A DNA stretch of 64,000 bases. Source: Bacteroidota bacterium. Its GTDB lineage: Bacteria; Bacteroidota; Ignavibacteria; Kapaibacteriales; UBA2268. The position numbers and the translations under genes were made by a program. The notes beneath the pieces were generated by a model. That model worked only from the letters and a program-made list of their open reading frames with translations, was not told the DNA's origin and searched no databases. The DNA is taken from the NCBI GenBank assembly GCA_029974985.1, contig JARKQC010000183.1:62001-126000 (forward strand), written 5' to 3'. This document shows positions 36,653 to 45,941 of the stretch, piece by piece. Numbering within the stretch: position 1 is the stretch's first letter; each line of letters opens with the position of its first letter.

Positions 36653-39361
36653 ATGTTAAAAGAATTTCCCAAATCGTACAGTCCAAAAGATACAGAAGGC
36701 AAACTATACAAAAATTGGTTAAATAATGAGCTTTTTAATACTAATGATAATTCCCCAAAAACTCCTTATAGTATTTTAATGCCACCACCTAATATTACAG
36801 GTATTTTGCATTTCGGGCACGTGTTAAATCTTACTATTCAAGATTTATTTATTAGAAGAAAAAGAATGATGGGATATGAGTCCTGTTGGTTTCCGGGAAC
36901 TGACCATGCTGGGATTGCTACTCAAACGCGTGTCGAAAAAGAGCTTAAAAATGAAAATATCACAAAATATGATATTGGACGTGAAAAATTTACTGAAAAA
37001 ATTTGGGAATGGCGTGAAAAATATGGTGGAATAATTCTCGAACAAATGCGAAAACTTGGAATTTCAGCTGATTGGAATAAAACCATTTTCACTATGGACA
37101 AAGGTCCGAGCAATGCCGTAAATCAAGTATTTATCAGACTATTTGACGAAGGATTAATCTATCGAGGAAAAAGAATTATTAATTGGTCGCCTCTTTCGAT
37201 GACTGCTTTGTCTGATGAGGAAGTAGAATTTAAAGAAGTTCAAGGGCATTTATATACTTTAAAATATTATTTTGAAGACAATTCGGGATACTTGTCTTTG
37301 TCAACGGTTCGACCTGAAACTATTTTTGGTGATACTGCCGTTGCTGTCAATCCAAATGATGAAAGATACAAACATCTTATTGGAAAAAAAGTTAAAGTGC
37401 CGATTTGCAATAGATTAATTTCTATTATTGCTGATGATTATGCTGACCCAAACTTTGGTACTGGTTGCGTTAAAATCACACCCGCACACGACCCAAATGA
37501 TTTTCTTGTTGGTGAAAGACATAATCTCGAAACTATCAATTCTATAAATCCTGACGGAACGCTCAACGATTTTGCTGGTGAATTTTCTGGTTTAGAGCGT
37601 TTCGAAGCTCGAAAAAAAGTATTAGAAAAATTAAAAACTCTTGAGTTAATAGAAAAAATTGAAAATTATACACATAATGTTGGCTTCTCGCAGCGCGGCG
37701 GCGAACCAATTGAGCCGTATCTAAGCGATCAATGGTTCGTAAATATGAAGCCATTAGCCGAAAAAGCTCTAAAACCCGTTCTCGAGGGTGAAATACGTTT
37801 TCATCCTAATCATTGGGTAAAAACTTATGAGCATTGGCTTACTAATATAAAAGATTGGTGTATTTCTCGTCAATTATGGTGGGGACATCGAATTCCTGTT
37901 TACTATACGGAAGATGGTCAATTTACTGCGGCCGAATCAGTTGAAATCGCTAGACAAAAATTAAATTTAGATAGAAAAACTCCGCTTACTCAAGACGAGG
38001 ACGTTCTCGATACCTGGTTTTCATCTTGGTTGTGGCCACTAACTACGATGGGTTGGCTTTCGCAAGATAATAAAGAAGATACAAATGTATTAAATAAATT
38101 TTTACCGACTGATTTACTTGTTACCGCACCTGATATTATTTTCTTTTGGGTTGCAAGAATGATTATGGCATCGTTACATTTTAAAAATCAAATTCCATTC
38201 AAAGATGTATATTTTACAAGTCTTATTCGCGATGGATTAGGACGTAAATTATCTAAATCTTTGGGAAATTCCCCCGACCCACTGAATGTTATTGAAAAAT
38301 ATGGTGCCGACGCAGTTAGATTCACAATGATATATCTTTCTCCTTTGGGGCAAGATGTTAAAATGGATGTAAATACAGAAACTCAAGATATTCCATCTGT
38401 CGAAATAGGTAGAAACTTCTGTAATAAAATATGGAATGCTGGGCGCTTTTTAATAATGAAAAAAGAGCAAGTTATTTCTGAAAATAATATTACTAATAAT
38501 TACGATTTATTAAAAGAAAACGAACTCTCACTTTCTGATAAATGGATATTATCAAAATTAAATACTGCTATTTCAAAAATTGACGAATCACTCGATAATT
38601 TCAAGGTTAATGATTATTCGAAAATCTTATATGATTTTATTTGGAGTGATTTTTGTGATTGGTATGTTGAAATTGTTAAAATACAATCAAATAATAGTAA
38701 TGATAGCGACTATAAATTAAGATTAATCAATTTTGCTATTGATATTTACGAAAAGATTTTACAATTGATTCACCCCGTAATGCCATTTATTAGCGAAGAA
38801 ATATGGTATTTACTAAAAGATAGAAAAGAAAGTATTTCTATAAGTTCAACTCCGAAAGCCGATAAAAAATTAATTATCGAAAATATTGAAAATGATTTTA
38901 CACTACTTCAACATATTATCGAAGAAATTAGAAAAATGCGTTCTTCTGCTAATCTTCCACCATCGAAAAAAATTCCTTTATTTTTGAATTGTAAAATTCA
39001 GTCATCAGTGAATTTTCTAAATTCACAAAAAGCAATTATCGAATTATTAGCAAAATGTACTGATTGCTCTATTGGTATCGGTATTGATAAGCCCGAGCCA
39101 TCGGTTTCTGGGGTGATTAAAGATAATGAAATTTATCTTGCTATTGGTGATTTGATTGATGTTGACGCTGAAAAAGCAAGATTAAATAAAGAAATTGAGC
39201 GGTTGAATAATTTAATTACTTCGACAGAGAAAAAACTTTCTAATGAGAAATTTGTTTCAAATGCCGCCCCCGAAATAGTTGAGCGTGAACGAGAAAAATT
39301 AAATGATTTAAAAAATTCTTTAGAAAGCGTTACTAATAATCTTTCGGGATTAGGAAAGTAA
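36653..39361 (+). CDS. valS: Valine-tRNA ligase
   Basis: The 902-residue class I synthetase has the HIGH motif as HFGH (53-56, after MPPPNITGIL), an editing domain around residues 190-340 with GTGCVKITPAHDPNDF, and the KMSKS loop as KLSKS near residue 530 (DGLGRKLSKSLGNSPDP). A tRNA-binding domain follows, and the C-terminal coiled coil (about 830-895) is the ValRS arm. It charges tRNA-Val and edits mischarged Thr. No leader T-box is visible upstream. Two hairpins follow the gene. Confidence 0.96.
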   Translation: MLKEFPKSYSPKDTEGKLYKNWLNNELFNTNDNSPKTPYSILMPPPNITGILHFGHVLNLTIQDLFIRRKRMMGYESCWFPGTDHAGIATQTRVEKELKNENITKYDIGREKFTEKIWEWREKYGGIILEQMRKLGISADWNKTIFTMDKGPSNAVNQVFIRLFDEGLIYRGKRIINWSPLSMTALSDEEVEFKEVQGHLYTLKYYFEDNSGYLSLSTVRPETIFGDTAVAVNPNDERYKHLIGKKVKVPICNRLISIIADDYADPNFGTGCVKITPAHDPNDFLVGERHNLETINSINPDGTLNDFAGEFSGLERFEARKKVLEKLKTLELIEKIENYTHNVGFSQRGGEPIEPYLSDQWFVNMKPLAEKALKPVLEGEIRFHPNHWVKTYEHWLTNIKDWCISRQLWWGHRIPVYYTEDGQFTAAESVEIARQKLNLDRKTPLTQDEDVLDTWFSSWLWPLTTMGWLSQDNKEDTNVLNKFLPTDLLVTAPDIIFFWVARMIMASLHFKNQIPFKDVYFTSLIRDGLGRKLSKSLGNSPDPLNVIEKYGADAVRFTMIYLSPLGQDVKMDVNTETQDIPSVEIGRNFCNKIWNAGRFLIMKKEQVISENNITNNYDLLKENELSLSDKWILSKLNTAISKIDESLDNFKVNDYSKILYDFIWSDFCDWYVEIVKIQSNNSNDSDYKLRLINFAIDIYEKILQLIHPVMPFISEEIWYLLKDRKESISISSTPKADKKLIIENIENDFTLLQHIIEEIRKMRSSANLPPSKKIPLFLNCKIQSSVNFLNSQKAIIELLAKCTDCSIGIGIDKPEPSVSGVIKDNEIYLAIGDLIDVDAEKARLNKEIERLNNLITSTEKKLSNEKFVSNAAPEIVEREREKLNDLKNSLESVTNNLSGLGK

Positions 39362-39392
39362 AATTTATATTTAAAAACGGGGGCAATATCCG

Positions 39393-39459
39393 GGTTGGAC
39401 AAGCATCCTTGTTTGTCGAGTGTGAAAGGACAGAAGTCAATGTGGCATACCCCATTGAC
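39393..39459 (-). repeat. Dispersed intergenic repeat, copy C (core)
   Basis: Read on the minus strand, this copy shares the core TGTCCTTTCACACT.GACAA.CAAGGATGCTTG with the copies at 53089 and 54643, preceded by the CAATG..GC.CATTG inverted repeat. It lies just downstream of valS, where its inverted repeat is extended into a perfect terminator-like hairpin. Confidence 0.75.
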
Positions 39460-39470
39460 TTCTGTCTTTT
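39429..39470 (+). terminator. Perfect long hairpin with T tract after valS
   Basis: GACAGAAGTCAATG (39429-39442) pairs perfectly with CATTGACTTCTGTC (39453-39466) around a 10-nt loop and is followed by TTTT. It overlaps repeat copy C and should terminate valS. In the opposite direction it has no good T tract. Confidence 0.8.
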
Positions 39471-39477
39471 AAGATGC

Positions 39478-39498
39478 CCTACACCTGCGAAGTGTAGG
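39478..39498. terminator. Second hairpin between convergent genes
   Basis: CCTACAC pairs with GTGTAGG around CTGCGAA. It lies 30 bp before the stop of the convergent peptidase gene and may help terminate it or be part of the repeat cluster. Confidence 0.5.
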
Positions 39499-39527
39499 AC
39501 AGCTTTATTTCATAAAATTATCTATTC

Positions 39528-41597
39528 TTATGGTTTAAACACAGAATCTTCAATTTCTTGATTTATAGTATAATTAGTTTTTAAAGTAATTACAAAATTT
39601 GGCGAGATTGTTTTTTGGGTTGTTGGCAACATTACTCCATCAAATAACTTATAATCACTTGTAACAATAGACCAAATTTCTTTGGAACCATCGGGTGAAA
39701 CTAAATCTAAATCAATTTTTTCAAGTAAATAATTATCAGCATCAAAATAATAAATACTTTCTGCTTTTGCGGGGCTAACGGCACTCATTAAAATCTTATT
39801 ATTTGATTTACCTAACACTTTTAGAGTATAATTGTGCTTCGTAAGAGCAAGAACGCTAAATAATTCAGCATCAAAAAGCATTTTATCTTTTGATTCACCT
39901 GTTTGCAGACTTGATTCTTGCCCTTTAGCACCTATCCAACAATTCTCGCCATCAACCCAAGATTCATTATTAAAAATATTAAAATTTGTATAATTATATA
40001 ATTTATTAGGAGCTTTCTTTTGAGATAGCACCTCACCATCGAAAACTTGACCATTAACAGTTATTTGGGCAATACTTGTTGCGTTAATTGTTTGAATTTT
40101 TTGTATATTATCTTTTCCGCCAATTGCTTTTTCATATTTTGCAATTAAATCATTTGCCGAAATTGATACTTTTTCTAATTTTGCATCTGCACCATCTAAT
40201 GCATTTAAATCGAGGTCGTATTGATAAATTTGACCATATTTTTCAATTGTTGGAAGTATAGATGGATCGCCAGCAATTATAATTCGTAAATTTTCGGGTT
40301 CAATAAAATTTTTAACCATAAGAGTAATATCTGATGGAGTTAAAGATTCGATTTTTTTAGGAAAATTCTTTATTTCATTAATATTTTTACCTAAAAAATC
40401 ACCATCTTGAATAATAGTTGCAACATTCATACTATTTTCGAAAGACATATTATAATTGCCGAGATATGATGTTTTAACTCTTTTAATTTCATCTTTTGAG
40501 GGTGTATTATTTTTCAAGTCATTTAATTCATCGAGAATAACTGCTAATGATGAATCTGTTTTTTCTGTTGCAACATCAGCGACAGCAGAGAACCTATTTG
40601 CATATTTTGTTGATGTTACAAAAGCATAAGGCGAATATGTAAAAGAATATTTTTCGCGTAAGGTTTGATATAATCTACCATTTTCGCCGCCAATAACTCT
40701 CGAAGCAAGTTTTATTGCATCATAGTCAATATTGTTATAAGGAACTGTTAAAGTCGAGGCAACAATCGAGGATTGCACCGCTCCTTTGCGATTAATAAAA
40801 TATATACCTTTTGGCAATTGTTGTGCGGATGGAATTTCAATTTTCGGAGTTTTACCAGATTTCCAACTCTTCAAGTATTTTTCTAATTCTTTAACTATTT
40901 CATCGGGTTTAACATCACCTACAACAGCTAAGGAAGCATTAGTAGGATTTGCCCAAGTAGAGTGATATTTTTTTAAATCATCAATATTAATAGAATTAAT
41001 ACTTTCAGTAGTTTTATATTTTGAATATGGATGATTTTTCCCATAAATGGCAATTCTTGATAATTTATGAGCGGCATTCGAGGGATTTGATTTTTCATAT
41101 TGAATCCCCGCAATAGTTTGCTGCTGTAATTTTAAAAATTCATCAACGGGAAAAGTAGGATTAAGTAAAACATCTGACAAAATTTCTAAAAGTAATTTGC
41201 TGTGTTTTTTTAGTCCATCGGCATATAAATAATAATAATCATCTGCTGCGTTGCTTATAATCGAGGCACCAACGCCGTCGAGTGAATTAGCAATTTGACT
41301 TGCAGTGCGAGTTTTGGTGCCTTTTGTAAGCATATTCGCAGTAAGCTCAGCTATACCCGATTTATCAGTTTCAACACTTTTACCTCCATAAATCATTAAA
41401 CGCAATGCTATAGTTGGCTGTTCTGAATCTTCGATAATTATTACTTTAAGTCCATTTGATAAAGTTCTAACAGTATGATTAGGAAATTGAAATTCAACAG
41501 ACTGTAGCGGCTCGGGCATTACATCTGGATTAATATCTTGCGCGAAAATGTTAATCGTAGCAAAAATTAATATTATTAATAAAAATATTTTTTTCAT
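39528..41597 (-). CDS. Degenerate M16 peptidase subunit fused to a C-terminal domain
   Basis: The 689-residue exported protein has a signal peptide (ends IFAQ) and two M16 half-domains (about 40-470). The zinc motif HxxEH is replaced by AELTANM near residue 83, so this subunit is inactive, as in the partner chains of two-subunit mitochondrial-processing-like peptidases. Residues about 480-689 form an extra beta-rich region (KYEKAIGGKDNIQKIQTI onward) resembling LolA/DUF4292-type lipoprotein-binding folds. It is encoded right after the active subunit, 18 bp apart. A periplasmic heterodimer is the natural reading. The C-terminal fold assignment is tentative. Confidence 0.85.
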   Translation of the reverse strand: MKKIFLLIILIFATINIFAQDINPDVMPEPLQSVEFQFPNHTVRTLSNGLKVIIIEDSEQPTIALRLMIYGGKSVETDKSGIAELTANMLTKGTKTRTASQIANSLDGVGASIISNAADDYYYLYADGLKKHSKLLLEILSDVLLNPTFPVDEFLKLQQQTIAGIQYEKSNPSNAAHKLSRIAIYGKNHPYSKYKTTESINSINIDDLKKYHSTWANPTNASLAVVGDVKPDEIVKELEKYLKSWKSGKTPKIEIPSAQQLPKGIYFINRKGAVQSSIVASTLTVPYNNIDYDAIKLASRVIGGENGRLYQTLREKYSFTYSPYAFVTSTKYANRFSAVADVATEKTDSSLAVILDELNDLKNNTPSKDEIKRVKTSYLGNYNMSFENSMNVATIIQDGDFLGKNINEIKNFPKKIESLTPSDITLMVKNFIEPENLRIIIAGDPSILPTIEKYGQIYQYDLDLNALDGADAKLEKVSISANDLIAKYEKAIGGKDNIQKIQTINATSIAQITVNGQVFDGEVLSQKKAPNKLYNYTNFNIFNNESWVDGENCWIGAKGQESSLQTGESKDKMLFDAELFSVLALTKHNYTLKVLGKSNNKILMSAVSPAKAESIYYFDADNYLLEKIDLDLVSPDGSKEIWSIVTSDYKLFDGVMLPTTQKTISPNFVITLKTNYTINQEIEDSVFKP

Positions 41598-41615
41598 TTA
41601 ATTCACTTCCTTGTT

Positions 41616-42956
41616 TTAATTGACTTTTTCAGGTTTATAAATTAATACTACTTTATTATCGCTATCAAGATATTTTTTTGCGGCATTTAAAACATCTTGC
41701 TTTGAAACTTTCATATATTTTTCTAATTCAGAATTTATTAATTCTGGTTCGCCGTAGTAACTTTGTAAAGAGGCAAGTTCTCTTGCTTTCGATGAAGTAC
41801 TTTTTTTACTACTAACAAATTCAGCTTCGAAAATATTTTTTGCTTTTTCAAGCTCTTCATCGCTAATTCCTTCTTTAAGAAGTTTGTTAACTTCCTCGTA
41901 GAATAATTTTTCTAATTTACTTATACTTTTATTAGGTGAACTCACGCCGACAAATAGTAATATACCTGCTTTTTCCATAGGAATAAAATCAAGCGAAGAA
42001 CTAACAGATTCTTGAGTTTCGTCAATTAATTTTTTATATAATCTCGAGCTTTCGCCAGCAGATAAAATACTTGATAATAAATTTGTAGCATAATATAAGG
42101 AATCCGACAAAGCGGGCGCATTATACGCAATAAATATTGCAGGTAATTGTGCTAATTTATCAGGTATTTCTTGGCGATATTCACCATTAATAGTATGTAA
42201 AACAAAATTTTCTCTTTTTGGCATACTTGATTTTGGAATTTTAGTAAAGTAGGATTCTACATATTTTTTTGCTACAGAAATATCAAAATCGCCAGAAATT
42301 ACCAATGTAGCATTCGATGGCTGATAAAAATTATCATAAAATTTTCTAAACTGCTCAATAGAAGCATTATCAATATGCTCTTTTGCACCGATTGGTGTCC
42401 AGCTATATGCACCACCTTTGTATAAATTTGCTGTTATTCTATCGAAAGCATCGCCATAAGGCTGATTTTCTGTTCTTTGTTTTCTTTCTTCTTGGATTAC
42501 TCCGCGTTGAGTTTCAACCCCGATAGTATCAACATTTAATTTTCGCATTCTTTGAGATTCAATCCACAAAGCAAGTGGTAATTGATTAGATGGCAAATCA
42601 ATATAATAAACAGTTTCATCGAAAGATGTATGTGCATTAAACCTTCCGCCAGCGGACTGAATCAATTGGTCTAACTCCCCTCGTTTAATTTTATCTGTTG
42701 ATTCGAACATCAAATGCTCAAAAAAATGTGCAAATCCTGTTAAATTTGGGTTCTCATCTTTTGAACCAACTTTATAGTGCATAATAGTTGAAATTACGGG
42801 GGCGCTTTTATCAATATTATAAATGACAACTAATCCATTGGCTAATGAATCACGTTCGTAACTTATTGCTTTGTAACCATCTTTTGCTACAAGAGATGAA
42901 TATGAAAATGATATTATTAATAGAGATAAAAATGCCGACAATTTAAGTCTTAACAT
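41616..42956 (-). CDS. Active M16 zinc metallopeptidase subunit
   Basis: The 446-residue protein has a signal peptide (ends SSLVAK) and the inverted zinc motif HFFEH at His77-His81, followed about 75 residues later by the third ligand in VIQEER (Glu156/157). Two M16 half-domains fill the rest. It is exported to the periplasm and should degrade or process peptides with its degenerate partner encoded next. It is the first gene of the two-gene operon. Confidence 0.93.
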   Translation of the reverse strand: MLRLKLSAFLSLLIISFSYSSLVAKDGYKAISYERDSLANGLVVIYNIDKSAPVISTIMHYKVGSKDENPNLTGFAHFFEHLMFESTDKIKRGELDQLIQSAGGRFNAHTSFDETVYYIDLPSNQLPLALWIESQRMRKLNVDTIGVETQRGVIQEERKQRTENQPYGDAFDRITANLYKGGAYSWTPIGAKEHIDNASIEQFRKFYDNFYQPSNATLVISGDFDISVAKKYVESYFTKIPKSSMPKRENFVLHTINGEYRQEIPDKLAQLPAIFIAYNAPALSDSLYYATNLLSSILSAGESSRLYKKLIDETQESVSSSLDFIPMEKAGILLFVGVSSPNKSISKLEKLFYEEVNKLLKEGISDEELEKAKNIFEAEFVSSKKSTSSKARELASLQSYYGEPELINSELEKYMKVSKQDVLNAAKKYLDSDNKVVLIYKPEKVN

Positions 42957-43111
42957 TTACAAAACTCCTAATTTTTTAATAATGCAATGTATAATGATAT
43001 ATTAACGTAAAAATTAATGAAAAGTTATTAAAAATTTTGAAAAATTAGATTGAATTTAAAAAATAATTCTTTTAATTTGTAAAATAAAAAAAATGTAATT
43101 TAAATATTTTA

Positions 43112-43119
43112 TAATTTTG
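43112..43119 (+). promoter_or_regulatory. Candidate -7 promoter element
   Basis: TAATTTTG matches TAnnTTTG exactly and lies 15 nt before the ATG of the next gene. No well-spaced TTTG partner is visible upstream, so this is only a half match. Confidence 0.3.
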
Positions 43120-43134
43120 TAGTAAATAATAATT

Positions 43135-45741
43135 ATGAAAAAATCAATATACTTTTTTGTGTTTTTTGGCTTTTTAATGCCAATATTTTCATTTTCTAAA
43201 CCGGGCGATGTTAATATAGTTAGAACAATTGATTTTCAGCAAAGGAGAATTGGCTGGTTTGATTTTCCAACAGATAATAAAACTTATGAAAAAATCCTAC
43301 TCCATTTTAAATTACGTTGCCCACCGGGTAAACCCTGTGGCGAGTGGGATTATTTATCTTATGTAAATATGAATCAATGGTTTGCTCCGAGTTTTCGTGC
43401 TAATAGTAAAGTTGTTGATACTCTTAGATTTATGAAAGATACTTCTTGGAATTATTCACAAATCATTGTTGATGGTGAAAAACAAATTAAAAAAACTGCG
43501 AAAGATGCTCTTATTGTAGAATTTTATAATGATAGCGAAAATCCAACAAAATTAACAAAGACAATGACTGTTTTCCCAACTTATTATGATAATTATAAAT
43601 TTGATGATAATGGAAAAGCAATTGATTCCAGTTTCGTAAAACCCGATTCAATATTGATAATGACAAAAAAACGCGTTTTTTATGATGATGATGTAACTTT
43701 TAAAGAACGTTGGGAATTATTTAGATATATTACTCCTTATGGAAATGGTCTTACTCTCGGTGATGGTGTTACTTGGACTTTCGATGTAACTGATTTTGCT
43801 ACTTTATTAAAAGGAAAAGTGCATTTAGACTCGCCTTATGGCGGTTGGGGCGACCCTTATGATAATAATGCGTACGAAGATTTAGAGCTAACTTTTGAAT
43901 TTGTAGAAGGCACTCCACCACGAAATGTTGTAAATGTAAAGCAACTATGGAATTTTTATGGACTTACTTATGATAAAGATTTCGAAAAGCACGTCGCACC
44001 GTATAGCTATACATTTAATGAAAACGAAAAAACTGCTATGATGAGAGTCACTCAAACAGGGCATGGTTTCGGAGGAACGAAAGATAATTGTGCTGAATTT
44101 TGCCGCAAACTTGGAATGGCAAAAGTTGATGGTGAGGTAAAATATCAGCAATATGTTTGGAGAGAATGCGCAAGTAATCCAATTTTTCCTCAGGGCGGTA
44201 CTTGGATTTACGATCGTAGTAATTGGTGTCCGGGTGCAGAGGTTAATCCTTATGATTATGAAATTACTCCATTTATAAAGCACGGAACAGAGCAGACTAT
44301 TGATTATGATATGGAATTTTATGATCTAAATTGGACGGGTGGCGATAATACCAAGCCAAATTGGGTTCTTACGGGATATTTATTTACTTATGGTGATATT
44401 AATTTTAATAACGACGCTCGAATTACAAAAATTATAGCACCAAATAATGATAGATTAATGAATAGAATTAACCCAATTTGCGGAAATCCAATAATAGAAA
44501 TTCAAAATGTTGGTAAAAATGATATTTCAGAAGTAAAGATCAAATATGGTAATGATATAAATAATCTTGCCGAAACAACTGTTACACTCCCTAATGCTAT
44601 TTCATTTATGGAAAAAATTGAGATAGAACTTCCCAATAATAATTGCATTGATGAGACAAAAGGAAATGTATTTTATGCTGAAATAGAAGGAGTTAATGGC
44701 AAAAGCGATGATTATGAATTAAATAATAAATTAAGTTCTAAATTTGATATTGAAATACCCGATTTTTCAAGAAAATTTAATATTGAGTTATCAACACCAA
44801 ACTCGAATATATTAGGTATTAGCTCGCCAATATCATATTATCTCGAAGATATAAATGGAAATATAATTTATTCAAAAAATTCGACCGATAATAGTAAAAT
44901 TTATAAAGATGAAGTTGAATTAAAAGATGGTTGTTATAAATTTACTATTGTAAATTCACAAGGCTTTGGGCTTGGTTTTTGGGCATTCGAACCAGATTTG
45001 AAACGTGGTTATTTAAGATTTTCTATGAATGGCAATACTTTTAAAACTTTTCCTACTGATTGGGGTAATTTTTATTCTTTACAGTTTAGAGTCGGTGATT
45101 TGCCCGAAATGCTTACCAATGTAGAAAGCGATACACTTAAATATGGTGATGTCCTATTAGGTGAAAAAATCGTAAAAACTATTGAATTAAGTCCTAAAAA
45201 TGATAAAGGAATAAAAATAAATAATTTATCAATAATTCTTGGTACGGGCAAAAAATTTGAAATTGTAAAAACTGAACCCGAGCCAATTAATGGAGTATGG
45301 GATCTGAAATATGGTGAAAAACTAAAAATTGATATTTCATTCGAACCACTTTCGGAAGGCGTCAAAACCTCTCCATTAAGAATTGCAAGTAATGATTTCT
45401 ATAATTGGCAGAAAGATATTGTTTTACAAGGGCGTGGGCGTGACCCGCTTGGAGTAGCAAATAATATCGCTAATCAATTAGACATTAAATTAGAAGCAAT
45501 TTATTCGATAAATAATGATGATATTTCGCTAAAAATTGCTGTAAATGATATTGGAAATGTTGCAAATATCGCAATTTATGATATTTTAGGAAAACAAGTA
45601 TTAGAATTAACTAAATATGAAATTAATAATTATTTAAGTGAAAAATCTATTGATGCAAATCTTTTAAATTCGGGTGTTTATTATATTAATTTTGTTTATC
45701 AAGGTGTAGTAAAAAATATTCCAATATTGATAAATAAATAA
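43135..45741 (+). CDS. PNGase F-like secreted protein with T9SS sorting domain
   Basis: The 868 residues begin with a signal peptide (about 1-22). The N-terminal ~400 residues contain LRCPPGKPCGEWDYLSYV and HGFGGTKDNCAEFC, similar to proteins related to peptide-N-glycosidase F, which release N-glycans from glycoproteins. Middle beta domains (about 410-780) include a VESDTLKYGDVLLGEK segment like a C-terminal MSP/Ig-like repeat. The last ~70 residues (NIAIYDILGKQVLEL...GVVKNIPILINK) are a T9SS type A sorting domain, so the protein should be secreted or displayed on the surface. Deglycosylation is suggested by family resemblance only; catalytic residues were not individually checked. Confidence 0.8.
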   Translation: MKKSIYFFVFFGFLMPIFSFSKPGDVNIVRTIDFQQRRIGWFDFPTDNKTYEKILLHFKLRCPPGKPCGEWDYLSYVNMNQWFAPSFRANSKVVDTLRFMKDTSWNYSQIIVDGEKQIKKTAKDALIVEFYNDSENPTKLTKTMTVFPTYYDNYKFDDNGKAIDSSFVKPDSILIMTKKRVFYDDDVTFKERWELFRYITPYGNGLTLGDGVTWTFDVTDFATLLKGKVHLDSPYGGWGDPYDNNAYEDLELTFEFVEGTPPRNVVNVKQLWNFYGLTYDKDFEKHVAPYSYTFNENEKTAMMRVTQTGHGFGGTKDNCAEFCRKLGMAKVDGEVKYQQYVWRECASNPIFPQGGTWIYDRSNWCPGAEVNPYDYEITPFIKHGTEQTIDYDMEFYDLNWTGGDNTKPNWVLTGYLFTYGDINFNNDARITKIIAPNNDRLMNRINPICGNPIIEIQNVGKNDISEVKIKYGNDINNLAETTVTLPNAISFMEKIEIELPNNNCIDETKGNVFYAEIEGVNGKSDDYELNNKLSSKFDIEIPDFSRKFNIELSTPNSNILGISSPISYYLEDINGNIIYSKNSTDNSKIYKDEVELKDGCYKFTIVNSQGFGLGFWAFEPDLKRGYLRFSMNGNTFKTFPTDWGNFYSLQFRVGDLPEMLTNVESDTLKYGDVLLGEKIVKTIELSPKNDKGIKINNLSIILGTGKKFEIVKTEPEPINGVWDLKYGEKLKIDISFEPLSEGVKTSPLRIASNDFYNWQKDIVLQGRGRDPLGVANNIANQLDIKLEAIYSINNDDISLKIAVNDIGNVANIAIYDILGKQVLELTKYEINNYLSEKSIDANLLNSGVYYINFVYQGVVKNIPILINK

Positions 45742-45765
45742 TGGTTTTCATTTTATTTACCTAAT

Positions 45766-45802
45766 AATACCCTTCCCAAAAAAAATGGAGGGGTATTTTT
45801 TA
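45766..45802 (+). terminator. Terminator of the PNGase F-like gene
   Basis: AATACCCTTCC pairs with GGAGGGGTATT (one T-G pair) around an A-rich loop and is followed by TTTTTATT, 24 bp after the stop codon. Confidence 0.85.
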
Positions 45803-45941
45803 TTGAATTAGAGTATATTTATGCTCGAATAATAAAAGTCATTCCGAACGAATAGACAAAAATGTCTTTTTATAGAAAAGGTTGATACAAATCGAATATT
45901 ATATTTATTTAGCTTTATAAAGTTATTTGGTTAAAAAAAAA

